Of a DNA stretch of 64,000 bases, positions 50,313-63,200 are shown piece after piece. The DNA is from Nematostella vectensis. Taxonomy: Eukaryota; Cnidaria; Anthozoa; Actiniaria; Edwardsiidae. Both the position numbers and the translations under genes were made by a program. The notes beneath the pieces are model-generated. The model was not told where the DNA came from. It did no database searches and saw only the letters and a list, made by a program, of their open reading frames with translations. Position 1 is the first letter of the stretch, and each line of letters starts with the position of its first letter. The DNA lies in NCBI RefSeq assembly GCF_932526225.1, contig NC_064036.1:7943519-8007518 (forward strand), written 5' to 3'.

Positions 50313-51587
50313 TCAAACTGCGTGGAAGTCAGATATATTCAGCTGGTTTTGAGAGCACCTTGATTTAGAAGGATTCCTGGCACGGTTAGAAGACGATAAG
50401 TCCAAAGTCGACTTTGTAGTCACGACATTAAATGTCGCAGAAACCTCCTCCTCGACAAAGTTCTTTCTCAGTACCTTCATCACAGCGTTCCGGACTTCTT
50501 TCAAACGGTAGCAGTACAAAAAAGGATTAATACTCGAGCTAATGTAAATAACTGATGTAGTGATATTTAAAACTAGTTTATATTCCTTGGTTAGTCCAAT
50601 TAAAACTCTTACCCCTAGAGTTAGCATGTATGGCAAATAGCACAAGACGAGGAATAAATACACATATCCCATGGTTATGACAGATTTCCAGTACTTGGAG
50701 ATATTCAAGCCTCGGATCGTCTTGCTTCCCTGCACGCCTTGACTCTGATTTGATGGTATGGCTGGGATTGTGTCGTGTACCCGCGCCCTGTGTTTCCTTA
50801 CGACGCTGTGAATCTTCACATAAGTGTAACTGGTGACTATAAGGCAAATAAGAACTATGCCCATACCACCATAGATGGCGATATCAATTTTCCATGGGTA
50901 AAAGGAAACTAAAAAAGCTACAAGAGCCCAGCTGACGATAAGGACTTTGAGGATTCTCTCGGTTGTAACGACTGCGGGGTAGCGTAGATGCAAATGTAAA
51001 GCTAGGTATCTATCCAAACTTATTAGAGTCACAGTAATAAACGATACTCCAGAAAAGAGATTTGCGAACATGTTCGTCGCAACTCCAAGATTGCAAGAAA
51101 TGTTTGCTAGTTTGTGAAGCTCTGCAATTTTGTAAACGACGTAAAATGGCTGTACAAAGATTCCGACCGCTAGGTCTGTGATAGCGAGGTTACAGAGAAG
51201 CACCGTGGACGGTTTATGCAGGGCTGGAGTCTTGATAATGGCGTACAGAACGAGCGTATTCGTCGACACTGCGACTATAGCGAATATGGGTTGAATAACA
51301 CAGTTGACGATGTACAATGTGCGAAGATAGTCAATGAACCACATATTGCTTTTAACAAGGCATGTCGATTGCTGGAGAATAGTGTCGTTCGAGTGAGTCG
51401 GCAAATATACCGATGAATTCACCATGAATGTCATGTTGAATCTTATCTTCTTGACTATTGATTCCTTACTCTCGAAATGAGCGATTTTGTAATGTCTGTC
51501 CTTTTGTATGAACTTGAGGGCGGGCTTAACAAGCTTCAAAGGGGTTGTCTGTTTTCCTGGTTGTCTTGGTGTTAAGATTGTTGACAC
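50313..51587 (-). CDS. class A (rhodopsin-like) GPCR, single exon
   Basis: Orphan seven-transmembrane receptor of 424 residues. Hallmarks: N110 in TM1, NLAITDLAVG with D138 in TM2, C165 at the top of TM3, DRY at 192-194, CYLP in TM6 in place of CWxP, and NPFLYCY in TM7. The second extracellular loop is very short (YPWKIDIAIYGG) and has no cysteine, so the usual TM3-ECL2 disulphide is absent; this is typical of the melanocortin/lysolipid/cannabinoid/adenosine (MECA) group. The C-tail is Ser/Thr-rich. A second start, Met52 (51434), would give a more usual N-terminus with NSS and NDT glycosylation sites and may be the real one. The ligand cannot be told from sequence. Confidence 0.92.
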   Translation of the reverse strand: MSTILTPRQPGKQTTPLKLVKPALKFIQKDRHYKIAHFESKESIVKKIRFNMTFMVNSSVYLPTHSNDTILQQSTCLVKSNMWFIDYLRTLYIVNCVIQPIFAIVAVSTNTLVLYAIIKTPALHKPSTVLLCNLAITDLAVGIFVQPFYVVYKIAELHKLANISCNLGVATNMFANLFSGVSFITVTLISLDRYLALHLHLRYPAVVTTERILKVLIVSWALVAFLVSFYPWKIDIAIYGGMGIVLICLIVTSYTYVKIHSVVRKHRARVHDTIPAIPSNQSQGVQGSKTIRGLNISKYWKSVITMGYVYLFLVLCYLPYMLTLGVRVLIGLTKEYKLVLNITTSVIYISSSINPFLYCYRLKEVRNAVMKVLRKNFVEEEVSATFNVVTTKSTLDLSSSNRARNPSKSRCSQNQLNISDFHAV

Positions 51588-54099
51588 CTAAGAATCGCCT
51601 TCATAGGGACTTTCAAAGCTCGCTTGATATCTTGCATCGAGGTTGGGTAATCATTTTCTATAACAACAAAAGCACATTCAATATAATAATAAGTTGGAAA
51701 GAAAAAGACTGTCATGCGGTAGTGAGCCGTGCAGATGTTGTCGACATAGATCTAATTCAATATTCGAATTGACAATTCAACAAGCATTTAGAGAAAGACA
51801 AAAAGGCTTCTCGTCTTTTACTAATGTCACTTACGGAAGCCAAACCATATACTAAGATTTCCAATTAGATAATCTGGTGTAACTACGATATTTTTTTCAC
51901 ACACAAATCATGAACAAACGCACCTAGGTTTACAGGGCGCCTCCACACACGAGATCACCTTATATTCATATACTTTGCGAAACCAATGCGACAATGTCGA
52001 ATTTGTTAATAACCAACATACTTTAGCTTGTCAGTATAAATCTTACGATTCTTGTGTTATATCAACTGACAGATGTAGTTTTTTCTTATTCTATAGTCGA
52101 CATGATGGCTGGCTTAGATACTTGAAAAAGGCAGAACTAACCATTCGACTAGACGAGGGCAGATCACTGAACTGAGCGCATCCGAAATATTTCTTTTTAA
52201 ATGATGCGACGGCAATTGGCACGTCTTCAATTAAATAACCTTAATAACATCCTTAAAACCTGTAAAGTAAGAAAAACATAAAGTGCGCGTAAAAAACTAG
52301 TATTTTCATTCTCATAAAAAGCACAATTTTTCATCTTTAGTGACAGTGTCTGAATTGTTAAATTTTTTTACAATGTTTGTGTTTGAATTAAGATAAATGG
52401 GTAGATTCAATTAAAGTAAGGGAAGTTTGATAGAATATGAAATTGCTAGTATTTGTGTCGGACTAGCTCAAAGGCACAGCAGCCTAGAAATAACTAGCCG
52501 TTGGTTCTCGTTTCAATTTGCGTAGGTTTTTTTTTTACCAATTGCTATTCTCAAATTACATAACCAGGTTCTTGCCGCTAGCCAGAGCTGTTTGTTGAAA
52601 GGTTTAGGGGTTGTACGGAACCATAGATACAATATGCAAAAACTTCTTAAATTAATGTACTTGATTCACTGACTGCCTTTTTCCTCGGATCTAATTGAAA
52701 GCTTTTTAATCGGACACCCACTGTGAAACCCCCATTTTTCCTTTTTACTTACTTATTATTTTTTCTTAACTTTGCAGGTGCGTGCGGGGTGAGTCTCCTG
52801 CGTAGCCTTTCTAAGTGTGAGTCTGGATACGTCCCGGTAAAGTGAGGAGGAATACGAGACTGTCGACAAGGACGGCTGCAAAGTGACCTAACAGGGATAG
52901 GCCATATAAAGATAATTCATCTTTTTTTAAAATTGTCAGCTTGTCAAATTTTCCTTATATGAGCAATCGTACATGTCGTACTTGTAAAGTTGTCATATAT
53001 TTACATTTTTAGAAACAAAAACAAAAAAGAAAACGAAATGATGATAAATTCCGAAAATAGTCAAAACAGTTTATAAATTCGACTGTCATATTCATTCATT
53101 ATTTAGGACTCCTAGATGCTAGTTAGAGATTTTAACAAAAAGCACAAAGTTTACATAAATATCTTAATATGGGGAAACGCACCCACCCTCCCCACGCCCC
53201 CTTGACCAGTAAAAAGCCGTCTTTGCTTATTATAGAATGAGAAATGTTAGAGTTTCCACACTATAATCGAAGGTGCTCTGAATTATAATAACAGACAACA
53301 AGTCTATTTTGACCTTGAAAATAAAATTCTAGCAGAAGTGATATCACTTTGAAGTATATTAGTTGTTTAGGTGTGATGTACTTGTAGATAAACCAACATC
53401 TTCGACATACGATACAATGCAAGCTATATTTGCATATACAACTAGATTTGCAGATAAAAAACACAATATACAGAATTTGCAGATGGTACTTTGGAGGATG
53501 ATATTGGTGTAGGATGGTACATTTTGTATATTGTACAACTGCTTCTGTATTTGAGGTCATGGCTAATGGAAAGACACGAGAAAAAAGTTATCTTTTTCGA
53601 GTATAGTTGCTAATATTGCGTCAGAGTTCTAAGCATGTAGAATTTTAAACATATCTTTTTAATAATAATTTGATTCCAAACCCAGCCATTTTTATATATA
53701 AAGAAAACTTACAAAGATTTTGTACTTGATTTCCCGTTGTTTACGCGCCGATAATTTCAGAGAACTTTTGCAGTTTGCCAACCTCTCCAACATCTTGTGA
53801 GATGAGCTGGTTTTAGCGACTGGATTGCTCAGGTCACTACTTAGCAAAAATAGCAAATGGACATCTCCATGAAGATGTGAGGACCCCCAGGATGGAACTA
53901 AATGGCCGGAAAACACTTGTGTCTTGTTATTAAGTGAGTTTTATCGCTGTAAATATAAAAAGTACAATGTACGTGCAATTTGTGAATGTCTTCAGGTCGT
54001 TGTGCACAACAGTCCGAACGGAAGCGAAGCACTTGCATAGATCCGATTTACAATTTGTTTTGAGAATATTTGGCTTCTTAAAGTGATAAGAAACAACTC
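51588..54099. other. intergenic region, no firm gene
   Basis: AT-rich DNA upstream of the GPCR gene, with no recognisable coding exon. One spliced-exon-like segment near 52780 is listed among the rejected items. Confidence 0.55.
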
Positions 54100-54680
54100 G
54101 ACATACATACATACATACATAAACTTTATTTAAGTGTCAAAAGTGTTTAGCTAAAAAAGCTAATTGTGGACACTATAAAAAATAAATAGTCAGATAATTA
54201 ATAAATAATATAATTTAGAATCTAATCTAGCTATTTTTAAAATATTAAAAATATTATAGAAAACTATACGTATTATACATATTAATATAATATATTATAT
54301 ACACAAACACTATATAGACGAACTATCACAGGCGTAGATACAAATAAAACAGACATGTGTATACAAATAGACACAAGAACAAACAAACAAACAAACAAGC
54401 AACATATAAATAAATAACAAAACAAATTAATATAAAAATATGATACAAGGGTGGTGCACACTCCTCATGTGCCCGACCGCCAGACAGCACACGGGACCAC
54501 CCCACGTGCCCACCCCACTAGGATGAGCATGCGATGCAGTCACATGCGCCATCCAGCAGGCCAAGCACATCAAGAGTGCGCACTCCCGTCCTAAAAGCCT
54601 GTAGGCTGGTCTTATTACGAAGTTCCTGACTTATTTTACCCCAAATATAGGGGCCTAGAAACCTTATGCTGAAACTTATT
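54100..54680 (-). mobile_element. 3' end of a non-LTR retroelement or SINE, (TATG)n tail
   Basis: On the - strand a GC-richer segment (about 54440-54660) passes into AT-rich sequence and ends ACACTTAAATAAAGTTTATG followed by (TATG)n at 54100-54120. A tetranucleotide tail after an AATAAA-like end is typical of CR1/L2-type LINEs and their SINEs. The GC-rich part resembles a short coding or tRNA-unrelated body, but I find no reverse-transcriptase motif, so this is a truncated copy. Confidence 0.5.
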
Positions 54681-55689
54681 ATTTAACTTTGCAGTTTGAC
54701 AGAGTTGAACGTGGCAAAGATAAACGAGCTACTAAATATTTATTTTATCAGCTAATTGCTAATACTCCTGTTTTCTTGCATGTCTGTGCCCTGTGGCACG
54801 ATATTTTGTTGTTTTGTTTTACCTCATTAACAAGTTTTGTGTTAACCCATTTATCTTTTCTCTTACACATATGACTGAATAACGAAACTCAGTAACAGTC
54901 AGGACTGTATTTTTTATAACTTACTTACCCACTTACGTATATGATGAAGGCATCGTCGCGCATTTTTTCACAAGCGGAAAATGATAAACTTTTCTTGCGG
55001 CAGGCGAAAAGGGCCAAAAAAGCTTAGTAACCCGCAAACGAGTGTAGTGAACGATTACAAATATGAAAAATACTGAAAATTATAGAGCTTTTAATCTAAG
55101 GGCAGACCAAGAAGAAGTACTTCTACAATGTGGTGAGAATATATCGCGATACGTGCTTATTAAAGCGCTCCACGATGCTTTTTGCATCCAATTGCAATCT
55201 CGATTAAAACAAAACTTATACCAAAACAAAATAATGTATAACACGTAAGACAAACAAAAAGTTAAAAATAAAACCTAATTAGAAAGAATTAATTATGTGC
55301 CTCCCTTAGGGTCCTATGTTTTCCATCTTTCAATCCTTCTCTCGAAAGCTTCCGCGCTGCAAATTCCCGATAATTTGTCTATGTCTATGAATAAAGATGG
55401 CCTTCTCACAGGCGTTTTTCCATTAAGAACAATGGGACAGATGAAATAATAAAACGAGAACCCCTTTTAACCAAGAACACATAGAAAACTTTTTTGCGAA
55501 TTGGACAAATATTGACGAAGTTGTAAGTACGAAAAATATGCAAAGGAACTAGCCATCTTCATTTGAAAGAAACTGGTTGAATCTTGTTTAAAGAATCTTG
55601 CTCCGTTACAAGTTTGTCAAGGTTTACTCGATAATTCCGTAATTAAGGGTAGAACGAAAGCAAGACTTAAGGCTGTTTTTTTGTATGAT

Positions 55690-56280
55690 CCACCTCCCCA
55701 GGGTGCGATCGCATATGATCGCAGCTCTTTTGACTGACGACCGCACACGATCGCAGGGTGAGATCCTATGAGATCGTACGGATCGCATATGATCGCAGCT
55801 CTTTTGACCGTACGACCGTACACGATCGCAGGGTGAGATTCTATAAGATCGTACGCAATCGCATATGATCGCAGCTTTTTTGACACGGTGCACACGGTCG
55901 CAGGGTGAGATCCTGAGAGATCGTACGCTATTGAATACGATCGCAGCTCTTTTGACCATACGACCGCACACGATCGCAGGGTGAGATTCTATGAGATCGT
56001 ACGCGATCGCATGTGATCGCAGCTCTTTTGACCGTACGACCGCACACGATAACAGGCTGAGATTCTATAAGATCGTACGCGATCGCATATGATCGCAGCT
56101 CTTGTGACCGTACGACCGCACACGATCGCAGGGTAAAATCCTATGAGACCGCACACGATCGCAAGGGTAAGATCCTATGAGACCGCACACGATCGCAAGG
56201 GTGAGACCATATGAGACCGCACACGATCGCAGGGTGAGATTCCATCGGAGTGCGACCATATGGAAACCAGCCTAAAAAAA
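55690..56280. repeat. GCGATCGC/CGATCGCAGGGTGAGA tandem array
   Basis: About nine copies of a unit near 85-115 bp, shortening to about 40 bp at the right end. It is built from ATATGATCGCAGCTCTTTTG, ACCGTACGACCGCACACGAT and CGCAGGGTGAGATCCTATGA. The core CGATCG is palindromic and recurs many times. The end ATATGGAAACCAGCCTAA recurs at about 58719-58737, suggesting a dispersed element that expanded here. Confidence 0.85.
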
Positions 56281-56389
56281 AAAAAGATCAAGGCGGACTC
56301 CAAACACAGACTAGTTGCACACTTGATGATGTAGTCTCGTCACCTCTCTTTAAACACGTTACGTTGATGTCTGACACTTTTGATACGCT

Positions 56390-57110
56390 TGTTAAACTCT
56401 GGATCTTGCGTTACGCTTGTTAAGTTCTGGATCTTGCGTTACGCTTGTTAAGTCCTGGCTCTTGCGTTACGCTTGTTAAGTTCTGACTCTTGCATTACGC
56501 TTGTTAAGTTCTGGCTCTTGCATTACGCTTGTTAAACTGTGGCTTTTGCGCTACGCTTGTTTAGTTCTGAATCTGGCGCTACGCTTGTTAAGCTATGGAT
56601 CTTGCGTTACGCTTGTCAAGTTCTGACTCTTGCATTAGGCTTGTTAAGTTCTGGCTGTTGGGTTACACTTGTTAAGTTCTGGCTCTTGCATTACGTTAGT
56701 TAAACTGTGGCGCTTGCGCTACGCTTGTTGAGTTCTCGCTCTTGCGCTACGCTTGTTAAGTTCTCGCTCTTGCGCTACGCTTGTTAAGTTCTCGCTCTTG
56801 CGCTACGCTTGTTAAACTGTGGCTCTTGCGCTATTGTTAAGTTCTGGCTCTTTCGCTACGCTTGTTAAGTTCTGGCGCTTGCGCTACGCTTGTTAAACTG
56901 TGGCGCTTGCGTTACGCTTGTTAAACTGTGGCGCTTGCGTTACGCTTGTTAAACTCTGGCGCTTGCGTTACGCTTGTTAAACTGTGGCGCTTGCGTTACG
57001 CTTGTTAAACTCTGGCGCTTGCGTTACGCTTGTTAAACTGTGGTGCTTGCGTTACGCTTGTTAAACTGTGGCGTTTGCGTTACGCTTGTTAAACTGTGAC
57101 GCTTGTTAAG
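56390..57110. repeat. about 28-bp minisatellite TTGCGTTACGCTTGTTAA
   Basis: About 26 copies of a 27-28 bp unit, TTGCGTTACGCTTGTTAAGT + TCTGGCTC, with two main variants: TTCTGGCTC on the left and ACTGTGGCGC on the right. The change from one to the other suggests stepwise expansion from two founder units. Not coding. Confidence 0.92.
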
Positions 57111-60100
57111 AACACCTCTTGCAGTTCACACCTTCTTGCATTATTTTGATTCTATTCTTGTTTGTCTTGGTATTCCCTCCTCATTCCTCGCACAAATCAT
57201 TTTTGCATCCAATAAAAATAAACATGGATAAGCAGGAACAGAAACATTGTAAAGAAAAGAGCATTTTCTGGGAAAATAAGGAATTTTTCCATCTATCTTA
57301 TGCCGTAAGAAACCTGGATGATGTCGAATTTTAAGTCCTAGAAAATTCGCAAATGCCGCCCGCACACGACCACATTTTAGGAATCTTCCCCACTCCAAAG
57401 TAGTATTAGTAGCAGTAGAACTCAATGCAAAAAATGTGGATTTGTACTAGTTTTACTGAATTTTATTTTTAAAGTTTTTATGATTTTATACGGTCATATC
57501 GGTTCTAGTGAGTTATTTACACAAAATAGCGCACACGTAGAATAACATTAACCCTTAAAAATTACACAAAGAAATGATGCGGCAAAACCCAAACGCAACT
57601 TTAATAATTGCTTTTTTATTTATTGGCGCTAAATGAAAGGAAACCCGCACAAACGGCCACTTTTTTCTAACTGCAAATTGATTTGAATTAAGTGCCATGC
57701 TGAGGACTTAACAAATGTGTGTCCGGTGAATTAAAAAGTTCATATTTTGCAATGAGTCTACGGGCCAATCATAAGCCTTGCTTTTGTTAAAACTCCCACG
57801 GCGATTGTTCGTACGGCACCTACTTGTCACTTAATACGATCTCATTAAGCCCTGGAATGCCGTTCCATCATTTTATTGGCGAAGACGGATTAAGAAATGT
57901 TCTCATATCATCTATAGACTATGCAATTAAAAGAGTGCCTTAGGTTATGATTAATTAAAAAGACAAACCAGCATCGATCGCAATGATCCATCTTGGGTTT
58001 TTGCATCGTCAGTGTTAGATAGACAAAATTATATGAAAAACCCGACTGTTTTATTTGCCACGAGAACAAGTTATAAATTTGTTATCTTTGCCCATAAAAA
58101 TATTTAAACTTGATGTGTGTGTTTATGAAATAGACTTAACAAGTGATCTCTTCTGTAGAACTCCCAGCCAATCAATGTTATTTTTCTTTCTATAAAATTC
58201 TATATACAATTGCGTCGTTTATCTAATTTTGACAAAGAAAACACAACGAAGAAGTTGTTTGTATCTGTGCACACTATCTGTATCGATGATGATATGTCCG
58301 GGAGATGCAAATATTACAGATGATGCAAGCATCACAACGATCAATACCTAATTACCCACCAACCGCAAGACCCCCCCCCCCCCCCCCCCCCCATTTGTGG
58401 TTGTTTGATATTCGGCAGTCTACGTTCGTCGGATCAAGTTTTACCAAATTGTCTGCTTGAAAACTTGTTCGCGGTTAGCGAAGTCCGTGACTAAACCCTA
58501 AATAATATGGTCGCACTTTATATTACTAAGAGCTCTTATGAAATCTGTCACATCATTTTCTTGTTTATATGCCTATTTACCAGTCTATACCTATACCTGC
58601 CACATACCTCACTCGCCGCTTCGTCTTCGTCATTCCTGCTACCTATATCTGCGCGTTTTATTTTCGCTTACGAGTGCATTTCCTCAATAATTGTACAAGA
58701 TCGCCCTTCAAGTGCGATCATATGGAACCCAGCCTAAGTCCAGGTTCGTATCCAGTTGCTATAAATTGAAAGCGGTGGAAGTCGTGCAAAGAATTATGAG
58801 AGGATTACAAAAGAATCAATAAACTCTAGCTCTAGCTCAAAGAAAAAATTGCGCACCACAGAAGAAAAACCCTTGTCAGACAAACCATTATTGTTTTCAT
58901 TCAATGTTGGAACAGAAACATCATCTAAACAGAACATCTAAACGGAACATCTAAAAAACAAAGTTTTTTTTACAATATTTACTAACCCCGATCGCAAATA
59001 TCGCAAAAGCTTTCCCAAACCAGCCTAAGGAAACAGATGCTTTCCCGCATTGTTGCCAGGTGATTTAAGGGTTGTTTCTTTGCAATAGGTGACGATAAAA
59101 GCGGAAAAAACCGTCTTTGCGGTAAAAGACTGTACAACATTAGGAACTCGGGAATCCTTCTACACAAGTGTCGAAATTTAAGCCGATCTTTTATCTCCAG
59201 TGTAGTAATTTATAAACAACTCTAAATAAGATACTGAGCACGAATGCTGAGCTTTACAATGTCCCCCCCTCCTCTTCGCCGCCCCTACGGCACATTTATG
59301 GAATCACGTAGAACACCACGACGACGATAACAAAGGAATACACAGCATATATGATATTATTTCTGATTGGCAAAATAAGGTCAAACTATCAATAAGACAC
59401 AAATACAAAGGCCTGCAATTGTTGACTGGATATTCAATAGTAGTCAGACCAGAGACAAGGATTGTTTGATCAAATGTTTATTAAAAATAATACTGTTTTA
59501 AAAACTTGAAAGCCCAGAAGCAGGCTTTTCATTGGACAATTTTCACAGCATGTCTTTCGTCAAAAATACACACGAGCTAGGAGGCACCGTAAGTAGCGGG
59601 CTTCCTGTGGAAACAGAAAAGGGATTGAGATATTGGATACCAGTCTCCCACAATTTACTTGTATCACTAACAGAGGAAACCCAATCTGTATACAGGTAAA
59701 GTCTAAAAGTTGCTTGTGATATCACACATATCATAGGTTGTAGCTATACCTTCCAAGAAAAAAAGAGTGACTTATTTCTGAGGTTTTGTCTGCAACCTTT
59801 GCTTTCCCGAACACAAGGCTAAATTCACGAGAATTTCTGCGAATTTTCGTAGTTAATTGACCTAGATAACTATTCCTAACCTGAAAATGCTATCTTGGGC
59901 ATTTTGTTTTAGAACTTTGTAGCGATAAACAACTAAACCACCTCAACGCTGTCTAATCGTAAATTAGAAAATATATCAATAACTTTAACTCTAAAAAAAA
60001 CTCTTAAGAAGCTAGAATTTATAATACAAGTTGAATACAGCAGAGAAGTTGCTCTTTCATGGTGTGGTCGCTCTACGCAGGATTCAGTTTAATAGCGAAA

Positions 60101-60288
60101 CACACGATTCACACCAACTTTATAATTCAATACATCTACTGCTACTTCTAGTCATCTTGAAATTCCGTCCTTTCCTCCCCACCCCCTCAGTGCCTCACTT
60201 CGAATTGATTGAACTCATCATTAGGAACTGATTGACAGCTTCTAGCCAATCAGAGCCATCACGTAACGACTGCCAAATCACTAGCCAA
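57111..60288. other. intergenic region, no gene seen
   Basis: Downstream of the catenin gene. It holds AT-rich unique DNA and a run of about 24 C (58371-58394). None of the open frames has family motifs. Confidence 0.6.
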
Positions 60289-63200
60289 TCAAACCCAGGA
60301 ATCACTAGCGTCTCCAGATCCCGCGAGTTGCTTCTTTTTGGTCTTTTTACTTCTATCGACCTGGGCATACTGCGGCTCGGGTTTTGATCGGGTGTCCTCG
60401 TAAGCCGGCGGACCGTTCCGAGTGTCGGCCGAGGGAGTGTTCGGATGGTCGATGTCGGCGTAATGTCCCATATCGCGCATTTCTATTTCTTCGTGTCGTG
60501 CCGGCTCGGCGGTACGCCTTTGGTTCCGATCATCGTCGGCTTCGTACCCGTCCTCAGCCATGTATTCTGTGGTCGGTTTTGGAGGTTCTATATAATGAGG
60601 GTCTGGAATGGTGGACTCGTCTGAGCGAACAGTGTCCGGTTTATGTAGGTTATGTTTCTTTCTTTGTGAGTTTCGTGGAAGTGAGACTTCGTCGAAAGGT
60701 CTAGGCGTCAAGGGTGTTGGCCCGTATTCGTCGGTAACTTCTTTAGTTAGCTCCCACTCTTCTTTCTTGAGGGAGTTGCGCAGAGCTGTTAGCGCCCATA
60801 GGGTCATCAAGACCTGGGGGAAAAGATCAGCGGTGTCAGCACACAACGCATGCGTACTGATAACTTAAGTAGCAATACCGTCAAATCAAAATCAATAAGG
60901 AAAGCAACGTTGTAAAGATTTTACACGGTAACTGCCCAATAAATAACTGAGTAGAATCAATCTCATTACCGCCCTCTCCAAAGCCAAAATCTTTCAAATA
61001 ATTCCCCTCCCCAATCCCAACTTTTCCCACCCTTCTTCTTCTAGTAGCAAATAAATACCTCACGATTATAAAGGGTATTAGGGGAAGGGGGTTTATACAG
61101 CTACGGACATCTAAAATGCCTATAGAAAGCTCAGATCGGCCTACCGACCGACAAGTTTCAGAAGTCTATCAGCCTCGTTGTGACGCTAGCAGTGACAATG
61201 CCGTGAGTGAGATTATCGTTGGCTTACCTGGTTTGCCGTCTTGAGAATCTTGTATGAATAGCGCTCTTTGTTTTTGGAAATGGCAACGATCTTTTTGAAG
61301 CCGCCATGTTCCCTACATTGCCTGTCAAAAAGCAACAAAACACTCTTTCATAAAGGACATACTTTAGCTATCTTTTTTAAGTACTTAACTTTGTATGCGT
61401 AAATACGACCTTATTTGAAGATAACAAAATGGGAGTGTTATTTCACTTACTTTCCGTTGTCTAAGCTCTTGTTGACTACTTGGTGTATGGCACAGAGTAT
61501 CGGACCAATCACCGTCTCGCTCACACGCTCAGAGTCGCTCTCCTTCTCAGGGTCGGGTAGCCTGCGTACAAGGTCACGCATGGCGTATTTACCTGCCAAG
61601 AGTAAAGGAAATACTTGCTTCTCTTCTAAAACGCCTTGGGCGTTTGTCAATGACACGTTATTCTTTAAAAAAATGTCTATCAATTACACCTTTGCTATTG
61701 TTTATAATTGAAAAAAAAATCTACGAACGAAGTCGATACTTTATTAAAGATATTTGATTAAAAGTTTCTCAGTAAAGCGCTTGAATCAGCCGATGGAAAT
61801 GGATTCCTTGAGTCACTTGCTAATGTGCGGGAACATAAAATGGCGGTGTGATTGGCCTTCTTTCTGTAACCCCAAGACATTTGACTTACCAACGAGGTGT
61901 TACAGTCAATGGCTAAGTTCTTAAGACCCGTGACTTACCAATAAGGTCCTTGTTCCTTGGGTCAATGGCTAAATTTCTGAGACACGTGGCGACAGCGCGA
62001 ACAACGGGGTCGTTATCGATTCGTAGAAGTTCCACTAGTATTGGCAAGCCCTTGTCTTTCCGCACTGCAGAACGAATGACCACTGCCCACTAGAATAGAA
62101 AAAGCCAAGCGGTTAGAAAAAGATGCAGAAAAGGTATCTCTAGACAGCCCCCCAAGCCATCTGTATGTCAGACGTGTAGCGGATATTTAACGGAAATACC
62201 ACAAAAGCTCTTAAAAGCATTCTCTCATATAAGCGCTCCTCTCTCCAAAACAATATCTTATTAGTAAACAATTTCCCACTTTTACTGTAACCAAATACTT
62301 CATGTTATAAACGGCGATTTATCAGACTTTCAAATAAGCTCGAAGTGTCTTGAAGGACCCTCATGTCATATGTGTATGTTCTGGCACGATGCGTACAACT
62401 GGCGGAAACGGGTAATTCACGGAAATTGTACTAGTCCTTTACAAAAGACTCCTCTCCAAGTCATATATCCGATACATCCTAGTGTGTTTTTATACAATCT
62501 CCATTCAAACTCACCCTCCAATCGCAAGCCATCAAGTTATGCAACGCTCCAGCCACACCCTCGAGCGTCTCCGGATTGGACGCCTCAGCCATGATTGACA
62601 GGTAAGGTTTGACAATCTCAGGCTGCCATAGCAATGCCACGCCCTCGACAGGGTCCCTCTTGACGGTGGGTTCCTTCTTGTCCTTGGGGGCCTTCCCCTT
62701 CCTCATGCCGCCACACCCTGCGAAGCAGCTTGGAGGGTGCTCGGAGGCAACCTTGTCCTTCTTCTTCTCCTCGTTGGGGAGAGGTGCATCCGGGTGAAGC
62801 TCGCGGTCGATTTCGTCCTCCAGTCGGTAGGAAAGGTTTCGCAGGACGCACACCGAGTTCTCCACAGACTGGTGCAGAAACAGAGACAAGAGTGTCGACA
62901 TGCAATCTTTATCTTACTTACAGACCGAGTTACCGAGGTTGTGCCTTAAAACCGTAAGGCTTGCTCAGAATTTTTTTTTTGTTTAGACGGAACGTACGTA
63001 CAGCGTAATGTAAACCACCCAGATTCTGATGTTATGCCTATGTTAGGTCACGTAATGTCGATATTATGCCTATGTTATGACACGTAATGTCGTTGTTATA
63101 CCTTTTGTGATACATAATGTCGATGTTATGCCTTTTATGATACGTAATGTCGATGTTATGCCTCTTTTGATAGGTAATGTCTATGTTATGTTTCTTATGA

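Noticed and set aside
52784-52845. Possible last exon after a good acceptor (TTAACTTTGCAG), reading GACGVSLLRSLSKCESGYVPVK then stop
   Set aside because: No upstream exon with matching phase was found and the peptide matches no family I recognise.
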